In this document: positions 8,027 through 17,192 of the stretch, in pieces
Layout: each line of letters begins with the position of its first letter
Position numbering within the stretch: position 1 is the first letter of the stretch
Assembly: GCA_963770155.1 (NCBI GenBank)
Contig: CAVYOE010000001.1
Coordinates: 558,001 to 622,000, forward strand
Origin: CAVYOE01 sp963770155
GTDB taxonomy: Bacteria > Actinomycetota > Thermoleophilia > Solirubrobacterales > 70-9
Direction: 5' to 3'
DNA: 64,000 bases
Program-made: the position numbers and the translations under genes
Notes under the pieces: model-generated
Told to the model about the DNA's origin: nothing
The model's input: the letters and a program-made list of their open reading frames with translations, nothing else
Database searches by the model: none

Positions 8027-8997
8027 AGCGCGGCGCGGAGTCGCCGCTTGGACGAGGCCGCTCTGGGGACCACGCCGCCGCCGTAGGGGATACCGCCGCG
8101 CCGAAGACGCTGCACGACCGCAAGCCATGAGCAGACCGCTCGCTCGGCGAGCCAGGCCGGAGCCAGGGCCGAGCTGCTTGCCGGGAACACCGCGGCGCCA
8201 CCTGCGCGTCGCCGGCCGATCTCGGCCGCGGCCGTGCCGAGGCCGGCGAGGGCGGCCGGGAACCAGGGATGTCCGAGCGCGACCGCCGCGAGCGTCACGG
8301 GACCGAGGGCAAGGAACGCCGTCATCCTCGCCGGGATTGCGAAATCGTCATAGGCCTGCCGCACCCGCTGTGAGAGGAACTGGGCGGTCGTAGGCGGCCG
8401 CCGCGCGACGTAGAGGTCGAGCGGGCTTACCACCGTCCCCCCCGCTGCCTCGATCGTCCTGATCAGCTCGAGGTTCTCGAAGATGACGTCGCCGGCATAG
8501 CCGCCGGTCCTCATGAAGCTGCTGCGCCGCACCGCAAGGGTGCCGGGGAAATCGCGGCCGAAGCAGCGGTTGAGCAGGGTCCGAGCCATGTCCCAGCGCG
8601 CGTGCCAGGGAAGGCTCTGGCCGGACGCCGGCTGGAAGTAGTTCTGCGGCCGGACCAGGTCGGCTCCTGCGAGCAGATCCGCCGTTCGCCGCAGGTTGTC
8701 CGACCCGTAGCGGACGTCGTCGTCGGCGATCACGACGCGCTCATGCGAGGCCCAGCGCAAGCCGGTGACCACACCCGCAACCTTCCCCATCGGCGCGACG
8801 ATGTCGGGGTCGGGCCGCAGGTGCAGCGCCACACCGCTCCAGGCCTCGGCGTGCCGTGAGAACAATGGATCTGGCGACCCATCGACCACGATCAACTCAT
8901 CGACGGCGTCGGCGAGCGAGCGAAGGTAGCCGGTCAGCTCGTCGAGCCCGGCGTCGTCGGACCAGCGAAGTGGCAGTACGTATGAGAGGGGCGCCAT
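7963..8997 (-). CDS. glycosyltransferase family 2-like protein
   Basis: 344 residues. The GT-A fold is indicated by an N-terminal strand (SYVLPLRW), VDELIVVDGSPD, a DDD metal-binding motif in VVIADDDVRYG, and a RSSFMRTGGY segment before FENLEL, as in GT2 enzymes. Two hydrophobic segments at ~residues 225-260 (FLALGPVTLAAVALG and the following stretch) suggest membrane attachment. The acceptor is unknown. The C-terminus is basic and low-complexity and overlaps the CDGSH gene on the opposite strand by 64 bases, so the last ~20 residues are uncertain. Lies 33 bases downstream of the acyl-CoA synthetase on the same strand. Confidence 0.7.
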   Translation of the reverse strand: MAPLSYVLPLRWSDDAGLDELTGYLRSLADAVDELIVVDGSPDPLFSRHAEAWSGVALHLRPDPDIVAPMGKVAGVVTGLRWASHERVVIADDDVRYGSDNLRRTADLLAGADLVRPQNYFQPASGQSLPWHARWDMARTLLNRCFGRDFPGTLAVRRSSFMRTGGYAGDVIFENLELIRTIEAAGGTVVSPLDLYVARRPPTTAQFLSQRVRQAYDDFAIPARMTAFLALGPVTLAAVALGHPWFPAALAGLGTAAAEIGRRRAGGAAVFPASSSALAPAWLAERAVCSWLAVVQRLRRGGIPYGGGVVPRAASSKRRLRAALQRGPSSASRPDPSARKPVSL

Positions 8998-9030
8998 CAG
9001 CGGATCGGACTTACCCGCTGGCGGGGCGTT

Positions 9031-10854
9031 TCAGGCGTAGAGCTCTTCGATCTCCTCGGAATACTTCTCGTCGATCGGCTTGCGCTTCAGCTTCATAGTC
9101 GGGGTGAGCTCGTCCCCGCCCGGAGCCCAGTCGGTCGGCAGCACCGTGAATTTCTTGATCTGCTCGACACGGGAGAGCTTCGAGTTCGCCTCGTCGACGC
9201 CCTCCTGGATCGCGGCGATCACCTTCTCTTCGGTGGCCATCTCCTCGGTGAACTGCCGCTGACGTCGTTCTTCTTCGGACCAGGCCGGCGCGTAGTCGGG
9301 GTCGAGCACGATCAAAGCCACGTTGTAGGGCCGCCCGTCGCCGATCGCACATGCTTGCCCGATCAGCGGGCTCGCCGCCTTCAGCTTCGATTCGATGTTG
9401 GCCGGCGACATGTTCTTGCCGGCCGCATTGATGATCAGCTCCTTCTTGCGGTCGACGATCTTGAGATAGCCATCCTCGTCGAGCTCGCCGATGTCGCCGG
9501 TGAGCAGCCAGCCGTCCTTGAACGTCTCATCGTTCTTCTCGGGCAGGTTGCGGTAGCCGGGCATGCAAGCGTCGCCCTTGACCATCACCTCGCCGTCGTC
9601 CGCGAGCTTGATCTCGGTCCCCGGGACCGGCGGGCCCACGGTGCCGAGCTTGACCTTGTCCGGCGGGTTGCAGGTGGCGACCCCGCAGGTCTCCGACATG
9701 CCCCAGAGCTCGCCGACCGGGAGCCCGATCGCGTGGAAGAACTCGAGCACCTCCAGCGGGGTCGGGGCGGCGCCAACGTTGACCGCGACCGCCTCGTCGA
9801 GGCCGAGCTGAGCGCGCAGCTTGCTGAACAGCTGCTCGTCGGCCGCCTCGACCCCGGCGGCAAGCTCCTCGGGGACCTCCTCCCCGGCCTGCTCCAGCCG
9901 AACCTTCTGGGTCGCAGCCTCGAGCGCCTTCTCGGCGCCTTCGCTCTGTTCGTCGGGCAGGCCCGCGAGCCTGGCTTCGATCCCGGCCTTCATCTTTTCC
10001 CACACGCGCGGCACCGAAAAGAACCAGGTCGGCCTCACCGTTGGCAGGAACTCGCCGATCTTGCGCGGATCCGGGCAGATCGTCACGGCGATCCCCTTGA
10101 CCACCGGCAGGTAGTAATGGGCGCCGCGCTCGGCGATGTGCGCGGCCGGAAGCCAGGAGATCACCTTCGCGCCCCGTTCCGGAACGTTGATGATCTCGTC
10201 GACGCCGCCAACCAGCGCCATCAGGTTGCGGTGGGTGAGCTGGACGCCCTTGGGCGGGCCGGTTGTCCCAGAGGTGTAGATCAGCGTGAGCAGGTCGTCC
10301 GCCTGCAGATCGGCGACCCGCTCGGCGGGATCGAAGTCAGGGTCCATCTGCTCGAGATTGGCGAGGGTGTGGTCGCCATCACCTTCCTGCCCGCTGTCCC
10401 CGTCGATCACGATCAGGTGCTCGAGCTCGGGCAGGTCCTTTCGCGCCTCGTTGAACTGCTCGAGGAACGCTTTCTCGACCAAAGCGACTTTGCTCGCAGC
10501 ATCGGAGACGACGTACTGAATCTGCTCGGGCGAGGAGGTTTGGTAGATCGAATACGGGACGCCGCCGAGGCAGGTTGCGGCAAGATCGATCGGGATGAAC
10601 TCCGGCCGGTTGTTGAGCATGATCGCCACGGTGTCGCCCTTGCTGACGCCCAGCTTCGCGAGCCCCCCGGCGATCCGGTGGACCTGCTCGCGGAGTTGGT
10701 TCCAGGTGATTGCGACCGAGTCATCCTCGGTGCGGATCGCCACGTCGTCGCCGAGGCGGTCGGCGGACTTATAGAAAGCCGCGACCAGGTTCTGTGCGGG
10801 CAGCTCCGGCGTCTCGCCGCCACTCGCGTACCGCTCAGCAGTCGTAGTCTCCAT
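9031..10854 (-). CDS. long-chain fatty-acid--CoA ligase (AMP-forming acyl-CoA synthetase)
   Basis: 607 residues. The start METTTAERY at 10854 is chosen over an upstream codon because the extra 28 residues look non-coding and overlap the OsmC promoter side. The AMP-binding P-loop YTSGTTGPPKGV is at ~residue 190, followed by HRNL, GELWGMSETCG (A5), and TGDIGELDEDGYLKIVDRKKE (A7-A8). It activates fatty acids with ATP and CoA. Length and the insertion before the A5 motif fit the FadD15/FACL group of actinobacteria. Divergent from osmC-like 10895. Confidence 0.9.
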   Translation of the reverse strand: METTTAERYASGGETPELPAQNLVAAFYKSADRLGDDVAIRTEDDSVAITWNQLREQVHRIAGGLAKLGVSKGDTVAIMLNNRPEFIPIDLAATCLGGVPYSIYQTSSPEQIQYVVSDAASKVALVEKAFLEQFNEARKDLPELEHLIVIDGDSGQEGDGDHTLANLEQMDPDFDPAERVADLQADDLLTLIYTSGTTGPPKGVQLTHRNLMALVGGVDEIINVPERGAKVISWLPAAHIAERGAHYYLPVVKGIAVTICPDPRKIGEFLPTVRPTWFFSVPRVWEKMKAGIEARLAGLPDEQSEGAEKALEAATQKVRLEQAGEEVPEELAAGVEAADEQLFSKLRAQLGLDEAVAVNVGAAPTPLEVLEFFHAIGLPVGELWGMSETCGVATCNPPDKVKLGTVGPPVPGTEIKLADDGEVMVKGDACMPGYRNLPEKNDETFKDGWLLTGDIGELDEDGYLKIVDRKKELIINAAGKNMSPANIESKLKAASPLIGQACAIGDGRPYNVALIVLDPDYAPAWSEEERRQRQFTEEMATEEKVIAAIQEGVDEANSKLSRVEQIKKFTVLPTDWAPGGDELTPTMKLKRKPIDEKYSEEIEELYA

Positions 10855-10894
10855 CCCTGCGCAAAGCCTACCGCCGCAGAACGAAAGGAGTCCG

Positions 10895-11320
10895 ATGCCG
10901 AAGCGCACCGCAGAAGCCGAGTGGAACGGGGACCTCAAGGGAGGATCGGGCCGAATGGCGTTCGGCGGGGGTGCTTTCGAGGGTCAGTACGGGTTCAGCT
11001 CGCGATTCGAGGAGGGCGAGGGGACCAATCCCGAGGAACTGATTGCAGCCGCGCACGCAGGCTGCTTCTCGATGTTCCTCGCGAATGTCCTGAGCGAGGC
11101 CGGTCATGAGCCGGACACGGTGACGACGACCGCAAAGGTCTCGCTGGACCCCGACGGCAACGGATTCTCGATCACGCGCAGCGACCTCGACTGCCGGGTC
11201 GAGGTCGGCGGGCTCGAGGACTCCGACCTGCAGAAGTACGCTGACGAGGCCAAAGCCGGGTGCCCGGTGTCGCGGGCGCTCGGGGCAATCGAAATCGGCA
11301 TGGAAGCGAGGCTCGCATGA
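10895..11320 (+). CDS. OsmC/Ohr family peroxiredoxin-like protein
   Basis: 141 residues. The paired redox cysteines typical of OsmC are visible: Cys57 in AHAGCFSM and Cys123 in KAGCPVSRAL. The family reduces organic hydroperoxides as a homodimer in the cytoplasm. GAAAGGAG lies just upstream of the start. Its last four bases overlap the start of the VOC gene (ATGA), which shows translational coupling. Confidence 0.9.
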   Translation: MPKRTAEAEWNGDLKGGSGRMAFGGGAFEGQYGFSSRFEEGEGTNPEELIAAAHAGCFSMFLANVLSEAGHEPDTVTTTAKVSLDPDGNGFSITRSDLDCRVEVGGLEDSDLQKYADEAKAGCPVSRALGAIEIGMEARLA

Positions 11321-11700
11321 ACATCACTGGAGTCGACTTCGTCGCGATCCCGGTGCGTGACTACGAGCGCGCCAAGGAGTTCTATGGAGAGACCCTCGGT
11401 CTGCCGTTCGGGAAGCAGTGGGGCAATCTGCCAGCCGGCGAGTTCGAAACCGGGAACCTGACGATTGCGCTGATGCAGGCCGACGCGTTCGGGTTCGAGT
11501 TCAAGCCGCACACGGCGCCGATTGCGTTCCAGGTGGACGACGTCCCCGAGGTGAGGAAGCAGCTGGAGTCGCGTGGGGTCGAGTTCACCCGCGAGACGAT
11601 CGACAGCGGCGTCTGCCACCAGGCGATCTTCGAGGACCCCGACGGCAACGTTCTCGACATCCACCACCGCTACGCACCCGGGGCACCGCCCCAGAGCTAG
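11317..11700 (+). CDS. VOC (glyoxalase/bleomycin-resistance) family protein
   Basis: 127 residues. Two beta-alpha-beta-beta-beta halves are visible: VDFVAIPVRDYERAKEFYG and PIAFQVDDVPEVRKQLESRG, ending with IFEDPDGNVLDIHHR, the standard C-terminal metal-ligand strand of the VOC fold. The substrate cannot be told from sequence. The ATG overlaps the OsmC stop by 4 bases. An earlier in-frame start would lie inside the OsmC gene and is rejected. Confidence 0.85.
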   Translation: MNITGVDFVAIPVRDYERAKEFYGETLGLPFGKQWGNLPAGEFETGNLTIALMQADAFGFEFKPHTAPIAFQVDDVPEVRKQLESRGVEFTRETIDSGVCHQAIFEDPDGNVLDIHHRYAPGAPPQS

Positions 11701-11704
11701 ACCC

Positions 11705-11723
11705 CTCCGCGGTCACCGCGGAG
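11705..11723. terminator. short inverted repeat between convergent genes
   Basis: CTCCGCGG and CCGCGGAG pair around a 3-base loop in the 27-base gap between the VOC gene and the rseP stop codon. It could serve both strands. No U-tract is present, so its strength as a terminator is uncertain. Confidence 0.35.
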
Positions 11724-11727
11724 ACGC

Positions 11728-12966
11728 TCAGCGGATGTCGAATCCCTCGCCGCTGGTGAGGCGGCCGATGTCGTTGGTGAGCCCGATCACGAACAGGACC
11801 AGGACGAGCATGAAGCCGAGGGCGCTCGAGCGCTCCATGACGCTGAACGGGACCGGCTGGCCGCGGATCTTCTCCACCACGCTCCAGAAGATGTGGCCGC
11901 CGTCAAGCGGCAGGAACGGGAACAGGTTGATGATCGCCAGCGACAGGCTGATGATCGCCAGGACCAGCAGCGCGGCGCGAGTATCGAACTGGATCGCCTG
12001 CCGAGTCGTCTCGTAGCTGCCGACCACGCCGCTGATCTCCTTGCGCTGCTCGGCGTCGAAGATGCGCGCCAGGATGGTCATCGTCTGGGAGGTGACAAAC
12101 CAGATCTGATCGACCGCCAGATCGGCGGCCTCCGGGACCGAGGGATCGCGGGCGACCAGGTCGCCGCCCCGGAAACCGAAGCCGAGGCGGTTGCGCTCGT
12201 TCTCCGCGTCGTAAAACGGGCGCTCCTTGATCGTGAACCGGCGGCCCTCGCGCTCGATCTCGAGGGTCACCGGGGTGGCGGCACGGCATCCGTCGGCCGG
12301 GGTGCCGGGGCAGGCGTGGGTGTTGATCTGATCCGAGAGCCGCTCCGCACGGCGATCGAGCTCCTCGCGGCTGAGCCCGGATCCCGGTTGCGGCGCGGGG
12401 ACGCCGTCGACGGAGACCAGACGGTCCTCGGGCTCCAGAATCGCCGCCGCGGGGCTCCCCTTCTCGATCGCGTCGACCCGGATCGAGGTCGGGTCCTCCA
12501 CCCCGAAGGCCAGGAAGAACAGGAGTACGAACGCGATCAGGAGGTTCATCACGGGTCCGGCGGCGATCACCACGATCCGCTTCCAGACCGGCTGGTTGTA
12601 GTAGGCGCGCTCGAGCAGCTCCGGGGGGAGCGGCTCGGGGTCCGCGGTCGACCGCGGTGTCTCGGGGCCGCGGTCGGCGCCTTCGATCTGCTCAAGCATG
12701 CCCGGCTTGTGCGGCTCGCGCTCATCCCCTGCCTCGCGCGGACGGACTTCGTCCGGGTTCATGCCGGTGATCTTCACGAAGCCGCCGAGTGGGATCGCGC
12801 CGATCCCGTATTCGGTCTCCCCGATCCGCCTCGAGACCAGCTTCGGCGGAAAAAACAGGAAGAAGCGCTCCACCCGCATCCCGGTCCACTTCGCGGCGAT
12901 GAAGTGCCCGAACTCGTGCAGGATGATCAGCACCGCGAAACCGGCGAATGCCAGGAACCAGCTCAT
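11728..12966 (-). CDS. rseP: RIP zinc metalloprotease RseP (site-2 protease, M50)
   Basis: 412 residues. The zinc motif HEFGH lies at residues 17-21 inside the first membrane helix, and the third ligand Asp is in FLPLDGGH near residue 354. A PDZ-like region sits between the helices (~170-200). A later helix has LALAIINLFPFLPLDGG. Such proteases cut within membrane helices to release anti-sigma factors or clear signal peptides. An insert of ~45 hydrophilic residues follows the first helix (~70-110). The gene is 24 bases downstream of dxr, in the usual dxr-rseP order of the cdsA cluster. Confidence 0.93.
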   Translation of the reverse strand: MSWFLAFAGFAVLIILHEFGHFIAAKWTGMRVERFFLFFPPKLVSRRIGETEYGIGAIPLGGFVKITGMNPDEVRPREAGDEREPHKPGMLEQIEGADRGPETPRSTADPEPLPPELLERAYYNQPVWKRIVVIAAGPVMNLLIAFVLLFFLAFGVEDPTSIRVDAIEKGSPAAAILEPEDRLVSVDGVPAPQPGSGLSREELDRRAERLSDQINTHACPGTPADGCRAATPVTLEIEREGRRFTIKERPFYDAENERNRLGFGFRGGDLVARDPSVPEAADLAVDQIWFVTSQTMTILARIFDAEQRKEISGVVGSYETTRQAIQFDTRAALLVLAIISLSLAIINLFPFLPLDGGHIFWSVVEKIRGQPVPFSVMERSSALGFMLVLVLFVIGLTNDIGRLTSGEGFDIR

Positions 12967-12990
12967 GCCCGCCAGCTCATGCCGGTGAGC

Positions 12991-14139
12991 TCACCGGGCC
13001 GGCGCGAGCTCCTCGACCAAGCCCCCTGCCTCACGTCGTGCCGCTGTGTCTGCCTCGAACAGGTCGTCGAAGCCCCCGACCTCGGCCGCGGGCAGGCGAT
13101 CGAGCGTTCGCTCGACCACCTCGGGGATCCCGGTGAAGCTGAGACGCCCGGAGAGGAAGGCGCCGACCGCGACCTCGTCGGCGGCATTGAGAACGCACGG
13201 CGCGGTGCCGCCTGCCTCCCCTGCCTCCCGGGCGAGCCGCAGCGAGGGGAAGCCGTCGAGATCGGGTTCCTCGAAGGTGAGTTGGCCAAGCTCGGCAAGG
13301 TCGAGCGCCGCCACGTCGACGTCGGCACGCTCGGGATGGTGGAGCGCGTAGGAGATCGGGACCCTCATGTCCGGATAGCCCATGTGCGCGAGCGAAGCCC
13401 CGTCGTTCAGGTGAACGAGCGAGTGGATGATCGATTGCGGGTGGACGACGACGTCGATGCGCTCGTAGGGAACGGCGAAGAGGTGGTGCGCCTCGATCAT
13501 CTCGAACCCTTTGTTCATCAGGGTGGCGCAGTCGATCGTGATTCTCCCGCCCATGTCCCAGGTCGGGTGGGCAAGCGCCTCCTCCCGGGTGACGTCACCG
13601 AGATCGCTGCGCCCGCGGAAGGGGCCGCCCGAGGCCGTGAGCACGAGGCGTTCGACCGTTCCGGGGGGCTCGGCCCCGATCAGCTGGAACAGGGCCGAGT
13701 GCTCGGAATCCACCGGTAGCACCCGGGCGCTCTTTGCTTCGGCCAGCGCCATCACCAGCGTGCCCCCGATCACGAGCGACTCCTTGTTGGCGAGTGCAAT
13801 GTCGATTCCCTCGCTTAGGGCGACGATGGTCGAGCCGAGCCCGGCGGCGCCCACGATCGCGTTGAGGACGAGGTCGGCGCCCGAGTCGCGAATCAGGTTC
13901 CTGATCCCCTCTTCTCCGGAGAGAACCGTGCCGCTCCACGCTTTCGCTGCCTCGGCCGCGGCCTTCTCGTCAGAAAGGGCAACCATCGGTGCGCCGTGTT
14001 GCTTTGCCTGGGCGACGACCTCGCCCCAGTTGGTCTCGGCACAGAGGCCAGCGAGGACGAGCTCGTCGGAGGTGGCGATCACCTCGAGGGCCTGCGTGCC
14101 GACGGAGCCGGTGGAACCGAGGATGAGCACGCGCTTCAT
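12991..14139 (-). CDS. dxr: 1-deoxy-D-xylulose 5-phosphate reductoisomerase
   Basis: 382 residues. Performs the first committed step of the MEP pathway with NADPH and a divalent metal. The Rossmann motif GSTGSVG is at residues 8-14. LANKESLV and DSEHSALFQLI (metal-binding Asp/Glu) follow, and the substrate-binding SGGPFR and HPTWDMGGR segments are intact. Length is normal. In the MEP pathway it works with IspG at 1218; the downstream rseP and upstream cdsA are 24 and 53 bases away. Confidence 0.95.
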   Translation of the reverse strand: MKRVLILGSTGSVGTQALEVIATSDELVLAGLCAETNWGEVVAQAKQHGAPMVALSDEKAAAEAAKAWSGTVLSGEEGIRNLIRDSGADLVLNAIVGAAGLGSTIVALSEGIDIALANKESLVIGGTLVMALAEAKSARVLPVDSEHSALFQLIGAEPPGTVERLVLTASGGPFRGRSDLGDVTREEALAHPTWDMGGRITIDCATLMNKGFEMIEAHHLFAVPYERIDVVVHPQSIIHSLVHLNDGASLAHMGYPDMRVPISYALHHPERADVDVAALDLAELGQLTFEEPDLDGFPSLRLAREAGEAGGTAPCVLNAADEVAVGAFLSGRLSFTGIPEVVERTLDRLPAAEVGGFDDLFEADTAARREAGGLVEELAPAR

Positions 14140-14192
14140 AGCCGGGTCAGTGTAGGGACGCGGCTTGAGCCGGCGTTAAACGCGCCCTGCGC

Positions 14193-15188
14193 CTAGTAGA
14201 CGAGCGCCACCGAGAGGTAATAGGTGGCGACCGTCGTGAACAGGATCGCGTCGGCGCGATCGATCAGGCCGCCGTGGGGGCCGAAGATCCGGCCCGTGTC
14301 CTTGATCTCGCAGTCGCGCTTGATCATCGAGGCGAACAAGTCGCCGATCGGGGCCAGGGCCGCGACCGCGACTCCCATCAGCAGGGCGTCAACGCCGCTG
14401 AGCCAGTCCTGGTAGAGCCCCGCGAGCCAGAAGCCGAGGATGCCGCCGAGCAGGCCACCCAGCAGGCCCTCGAACGTCTTGTTGGGAGAGATCCTCGGGC
14501 TCAGGGGCCGGGAGCCGAACATGCGCCCCGCCGTGTAGGCCGCGGTGTCCGCGACGATCGTCGCCACCAGACAGTCGATCAGCAGGGCGGCGCCGTGGTC
14601 GGGCAGCTCACGAAGCAGCTCGATATGGGCAAACCCGATCCCGATCCAGAAGATGCCGAGAACCGTGATCGCGATCGAGTAGGTGATGTTCTCGAGCCGG
14701 CCGCGGGAAGCAGCAAACAGGAAAAGGACCGGGATCCCGCAGAGACCGGCGAGGAGCACCTGGAAGGGCCCGCCGAAGTACGCGGCCAGCACCATCGCCG
14801 CCGCCGCCAGGTACGCGGGTTGGATGAACGGCTTCGCCCGCTCGGTCATGGTGAAGAACTCGCGTAGCCCGATGAACGAGAAACCGACCATCGCGGCCGC
14901 GAACAGAGGCCCGCCTACGGCAATGATCACGATCGCGAAGATCGCCCACGGGATCGCCCAGAGGATGCGGCGCATGGTTTCCCCGCGCCAGCGGCTGCGC
15001 TTGCGCTTCTTCGGCTCAGCCGCTCCCTCAGTTTCGGCATCGAGCTCGTCTTCGACCGGCTCGCCTGTCCCTTCGGGAGCCTCGGTCCCGTTCGATCCGT
15101 TGCGGGGCAGATCGAGGTCGAATGAAAAGGGCTCGTCGTCTCCGGGCGGCTCGGAGAACGGTTCGTCGCCGGTGGCTCGCTCGGCCAT
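14193..15188 (-). CDS. cdsA: phosphatidate cytidylyltransferase
   Basis: 331 residues. The start overlaps the uppS stop (TGATG). The N-terminal ~80 residues are acidic and probably disordered, followed by about eight membrane segments. The CDS signature is at the C-terminal end (GGLIDRADAILFTTVATYY), with the Asp-rich metal site region and the DTAAYTAGRMFG and SPNKTFEG segments before it. It makes CDP-diacylglycerol from phosphatidate and CTP for phospholipid synthesis. Confidence 0.92.
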   Translation of the reverse strand: MAERATGDEPFSEPPGDDEPFSFDLDLPRNGSNGTEAPEGTGEPVEDELDAETEGAAEPKKRKRSRWRGETMRRILWAIPWAIFAIVIIAVGGPLFAAAMVGFSFIGLREFFTMTERAKPFIQPAYLAAAAMVLAAYFGGPFQVLLAGLCGIPVLFLFAASRGRLENITYSIAITVLGIFWIGIGFAHIELLRELPDHGAALLIDCLVATIVADTAAYTAGRMFGSRPLSPRISPNKTFEGLLGGLLGGILGFWLAGLYQDWLSGVDALLMGVAVAALAPIGDLFASMIKRDCEIKDTGRIFGPHGGLIDRADAILFTTVATYYLSVALVY

Positions 15189-15868
15189 CACCGTCTGGCC
15201 CCGAACCGTCGCTGGCGGGCCTGAAACTCGTCGAGTGACTCGCGGAACGCCTCGCGGCTGAAGTCGGGCCACAGTTCGTCGCGGAACACGAACTCGGAGT
15301 ACGCGCATTGCCATAGAAGGTAATTCGAAATTCGCTGCTCGCCGCTGGTGCGGATCAGAAGATCGGGATCGTGCATTTCGGGTGCGTACAGGTGGCCGGC
15401 GAACTCCTCCTCCCCGCCGCCGCCGTATTTCTGGGCCGCGTCGAGGATCTCCGCCCTGCCGCCGTAGTTGAAGGCAACGAACAGGGTGATCCGGTCGTTG
15501 CCCCCCGTCTCTTCCTCGGCCCAGTTCATCTTCTCGATCAGCTCAGGTGTGATCCCGTCGCGGCGGCCGATGAAGCGCATCCGGACCCCTTCCGCGTCGA
15601 GCTCCGGCGTCTCCCGGTCGATCCGCTCCCCGAACATCTGCATCAGCCCGTCGACTTCCTCGCGCGGCCGGGTCCAGTTCTCGGTCGAGAACGAGTAGAC
15701 GGTGAGCTCCTCGATCCCGAACTCGGCCGCATCTTTGAGCCGGGCCTTGACGGTGTCGGCACCCGCCTCATGGCCCTCGATCGTCGGCACACCACGCTCT
15801 TTGGCCCAGCGCCCGTTTCCGTCGGTGATGATGGCGACGTAACGCGCCGCCTTCGCCTCGGAGGCCAC
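15188..15868 (-). CDS. uppS: isoprenyl transferase (undecaprenyl diphosphate synthase type)
   Basis: 226 residues from a GTG that overlaps the frr stop by one base. The cis-prenyltransferase motifs are in order: DGNGRWAKERG with the catalytic Asp at the N-terminus, GHEAG, YSFSTENWTRP, then LFVAFNYGGRAE and RTSGEQRISNYLLWQ near the C-terminus. It builds the lipid carrier for cell-wall synthesis, using the isoprenoid units made by the dxr/ispG pathway. Confidence 0.94.
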   Translation of the reverse strand: MASEAKAARYVAIITDGNGRWAKERGVPTIEGHEAGADTVKARLKDAAEFGIEELTVYSFSTENWTRPREEVDGLMQMFGERIDRETPELDAEGVRMRFIGRRDGITPELIEKMNWAEEETGGNDRITLFVAFNYGGRAEILDAAQKYGGGGEEEFAGHLYAPEMHDPDLLIRTSGEQRISNYLLWQCAYSEFVFRDELWPDFSREAFRESLDEFQARQRRFGARR

Positions 15869-16441
15869 TAGACCTCCAGGATCTCTTCTTCCTTGCCCTT
15901 CAGGAGGCTGTCGATTTCACCGATCGACTTGTCCGTGGCCTTCTGCAGCTCCACCTCGGCGCGATGCTCATCGTCGGAGCCCGCGTCTCCCCCCTTTTTC
16001 AGGTCGCGCAGGTCGTGCAGGCAGTCCCGCCGGATGTTGCGCACTGCCACGCGCCCCTCTTCCGCGACACCGTGTACGACCTTGACCATGTCCTTGCGCC
16101 GCTCCTCGGTCAGTTCCGGGACCTGGAGCCGGATCACGTTGCCATCGTTGTTCGGCGTGAGCCCGAGGTCCGACTCGAGCACGGCCTTCTCGATCGCCGA
16201 GATCGACGACTTGTCATAAGGGGTCAGGGTCAGCATGTGCGCATCCGAGGTCGCGATCTGCGCCAGCTGCTTGATGCGGCGTTTCGGCGCCGTAGTAATC
16301 GACCACGAGCCGGTCGAGCAACTGGGGAGAGGCGCGTCCGGTGCGGACGGTGGCGAGCTCGTTACGGGTCGACTCGACCGACTTGTGCATCCGGTCGGTG
16401 GCGTCGTCGAGCAGCTCCTTGATCAGCGCTTCGTCAGTCAT
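15868..16441 (-). CDS. frr: ribosome recycling factor, interrupted by an apparent 1-base insertion
   Basis: The first part (MTDEALIKELLDDATDRM, then TVRTGRASPQLLDRL, VDYYGAETP) and the second part (MLTLTPYDKSSISAIEKA to the C-terminus) are the two halves of RRF in different frames. Removing one base at about 16275-16282 joins them into ~190 residues, the normal length of 185. RRF with EF-G splits post-termination ribosomes and is essential, so the frameshift is best read as a sequence error. The gene sits 27 bases downstream of pyrH and overlaps uppS by one base. An alternative is a real, programmed shift, for which no slippery site is obvious. Confidence 0.9.
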
Positions 16442-16468
16442 GCCTCCACCAGCGTCAGCAGAACACCA

Positions 16469-17185
16469 TCAGCTCACCAGAGTCCCTACACGCTCGCCGG
16501 AAACGATCCTATCTATGTTGCCGTCGGCCGCCATGTTGAAGACGTAGATCGGCAGCTCGTTGTCCATGCAGAGCGAGAGCGCGGTCGAGTCCATCACCTT
16601 GAGCCCGCGTTCGATCGCCTCGCGGTGGCCAACCTCGGGAAGGAACTTCGCATCGGGTTTTTCCATCGGGTCGGCGTCGTAGACGCCCTCCACCCCGTTC
16701 TTTGCCATCAGGATCGCGTCGGCGCGGATTTCGAGTGCGCGCAGGGCGGCGGCGGTGTCGGTGGTGAAGAACGGGTTGCCCGTGCCGGCCGCGAAGATGA
16801 CGATGCGGCCCTTCTCCAGGTGGCGAATGGCGCGCCGGCGGATGTATGGCTCAGCCACCTCGCTCACCTCGATCGCCGACTGCACCCGCGTATGTATGCC
16901 GTACTTCTCGAACGCGTCCTGCAGCGTGAGCGCGTTCAGGATCGTGGCTAGCATCCCCATGTAATCGGCGGTGGCGCGGTCCATGCCGGCCGCGGCACCT
17001 TCGAGCCCCCGGTAGATGTTGCCGGCGCCGACCACGATCGAGACCTCGACCCCGCGCTTGCTGACCGCACCGACCTGTTGTGCGATCCGCTCGATCTGGG
17101 AGGGATCGGTGCCGTAGTCCAGCGATCCCATCAACGCTTCGCCGGAGAGCTTCAGAAGGATGCGCTTGAAGCTCGGCTCTGGCAC
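16469..17185 (-). CDS. pyrH: uridylate kinase (UMP kinase)
   Basis: 238 residues. The amino-acid-kinase fold is recognisable from FKRILLKLSGEALMG, VVGAGNIYRG (GAGN), and FAAGTGNPFFTTDTAAALRA, ending VSGERVGTLVS. It phosphorylates UMP to UDP as a hexamer. Place in the cluster: 7 bases downstream of tsf, upstream of frr, as in most bacteria. Confidence 0.96.
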   Translation of the reverse strand: MPEPSFKRILLKLSGEALMGSLDYGTDPSQIERIAQQVGAVSKRGVEVSIVVGAGNIYRGLEGAAAGMDRATADYMGMLATILNALTLQDAFEKYGIHTRVQSAIEVSEVAEPYIRRRAIRHLEKGRIVIFAAGTGNPFFTTDTAAALRALEIRADAILMAKNGVEGVYDADPMEKPDAKFLPEVGHREAIERGLKVMDSTALSLCMDNELPIYVFNMAADGNIDRIVSGERVGTLVS

Positions 17186-17192
17186 GGCCGGC

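Noticed and set aside
9355..11109. 584-residue plus-strand frame opposite the acyl-CoA synthetase
   Set aside because: Complement of a clear AMP-ligase gene; no recognisable domain and Arg/Gly/Asp/Leu-biased composition.
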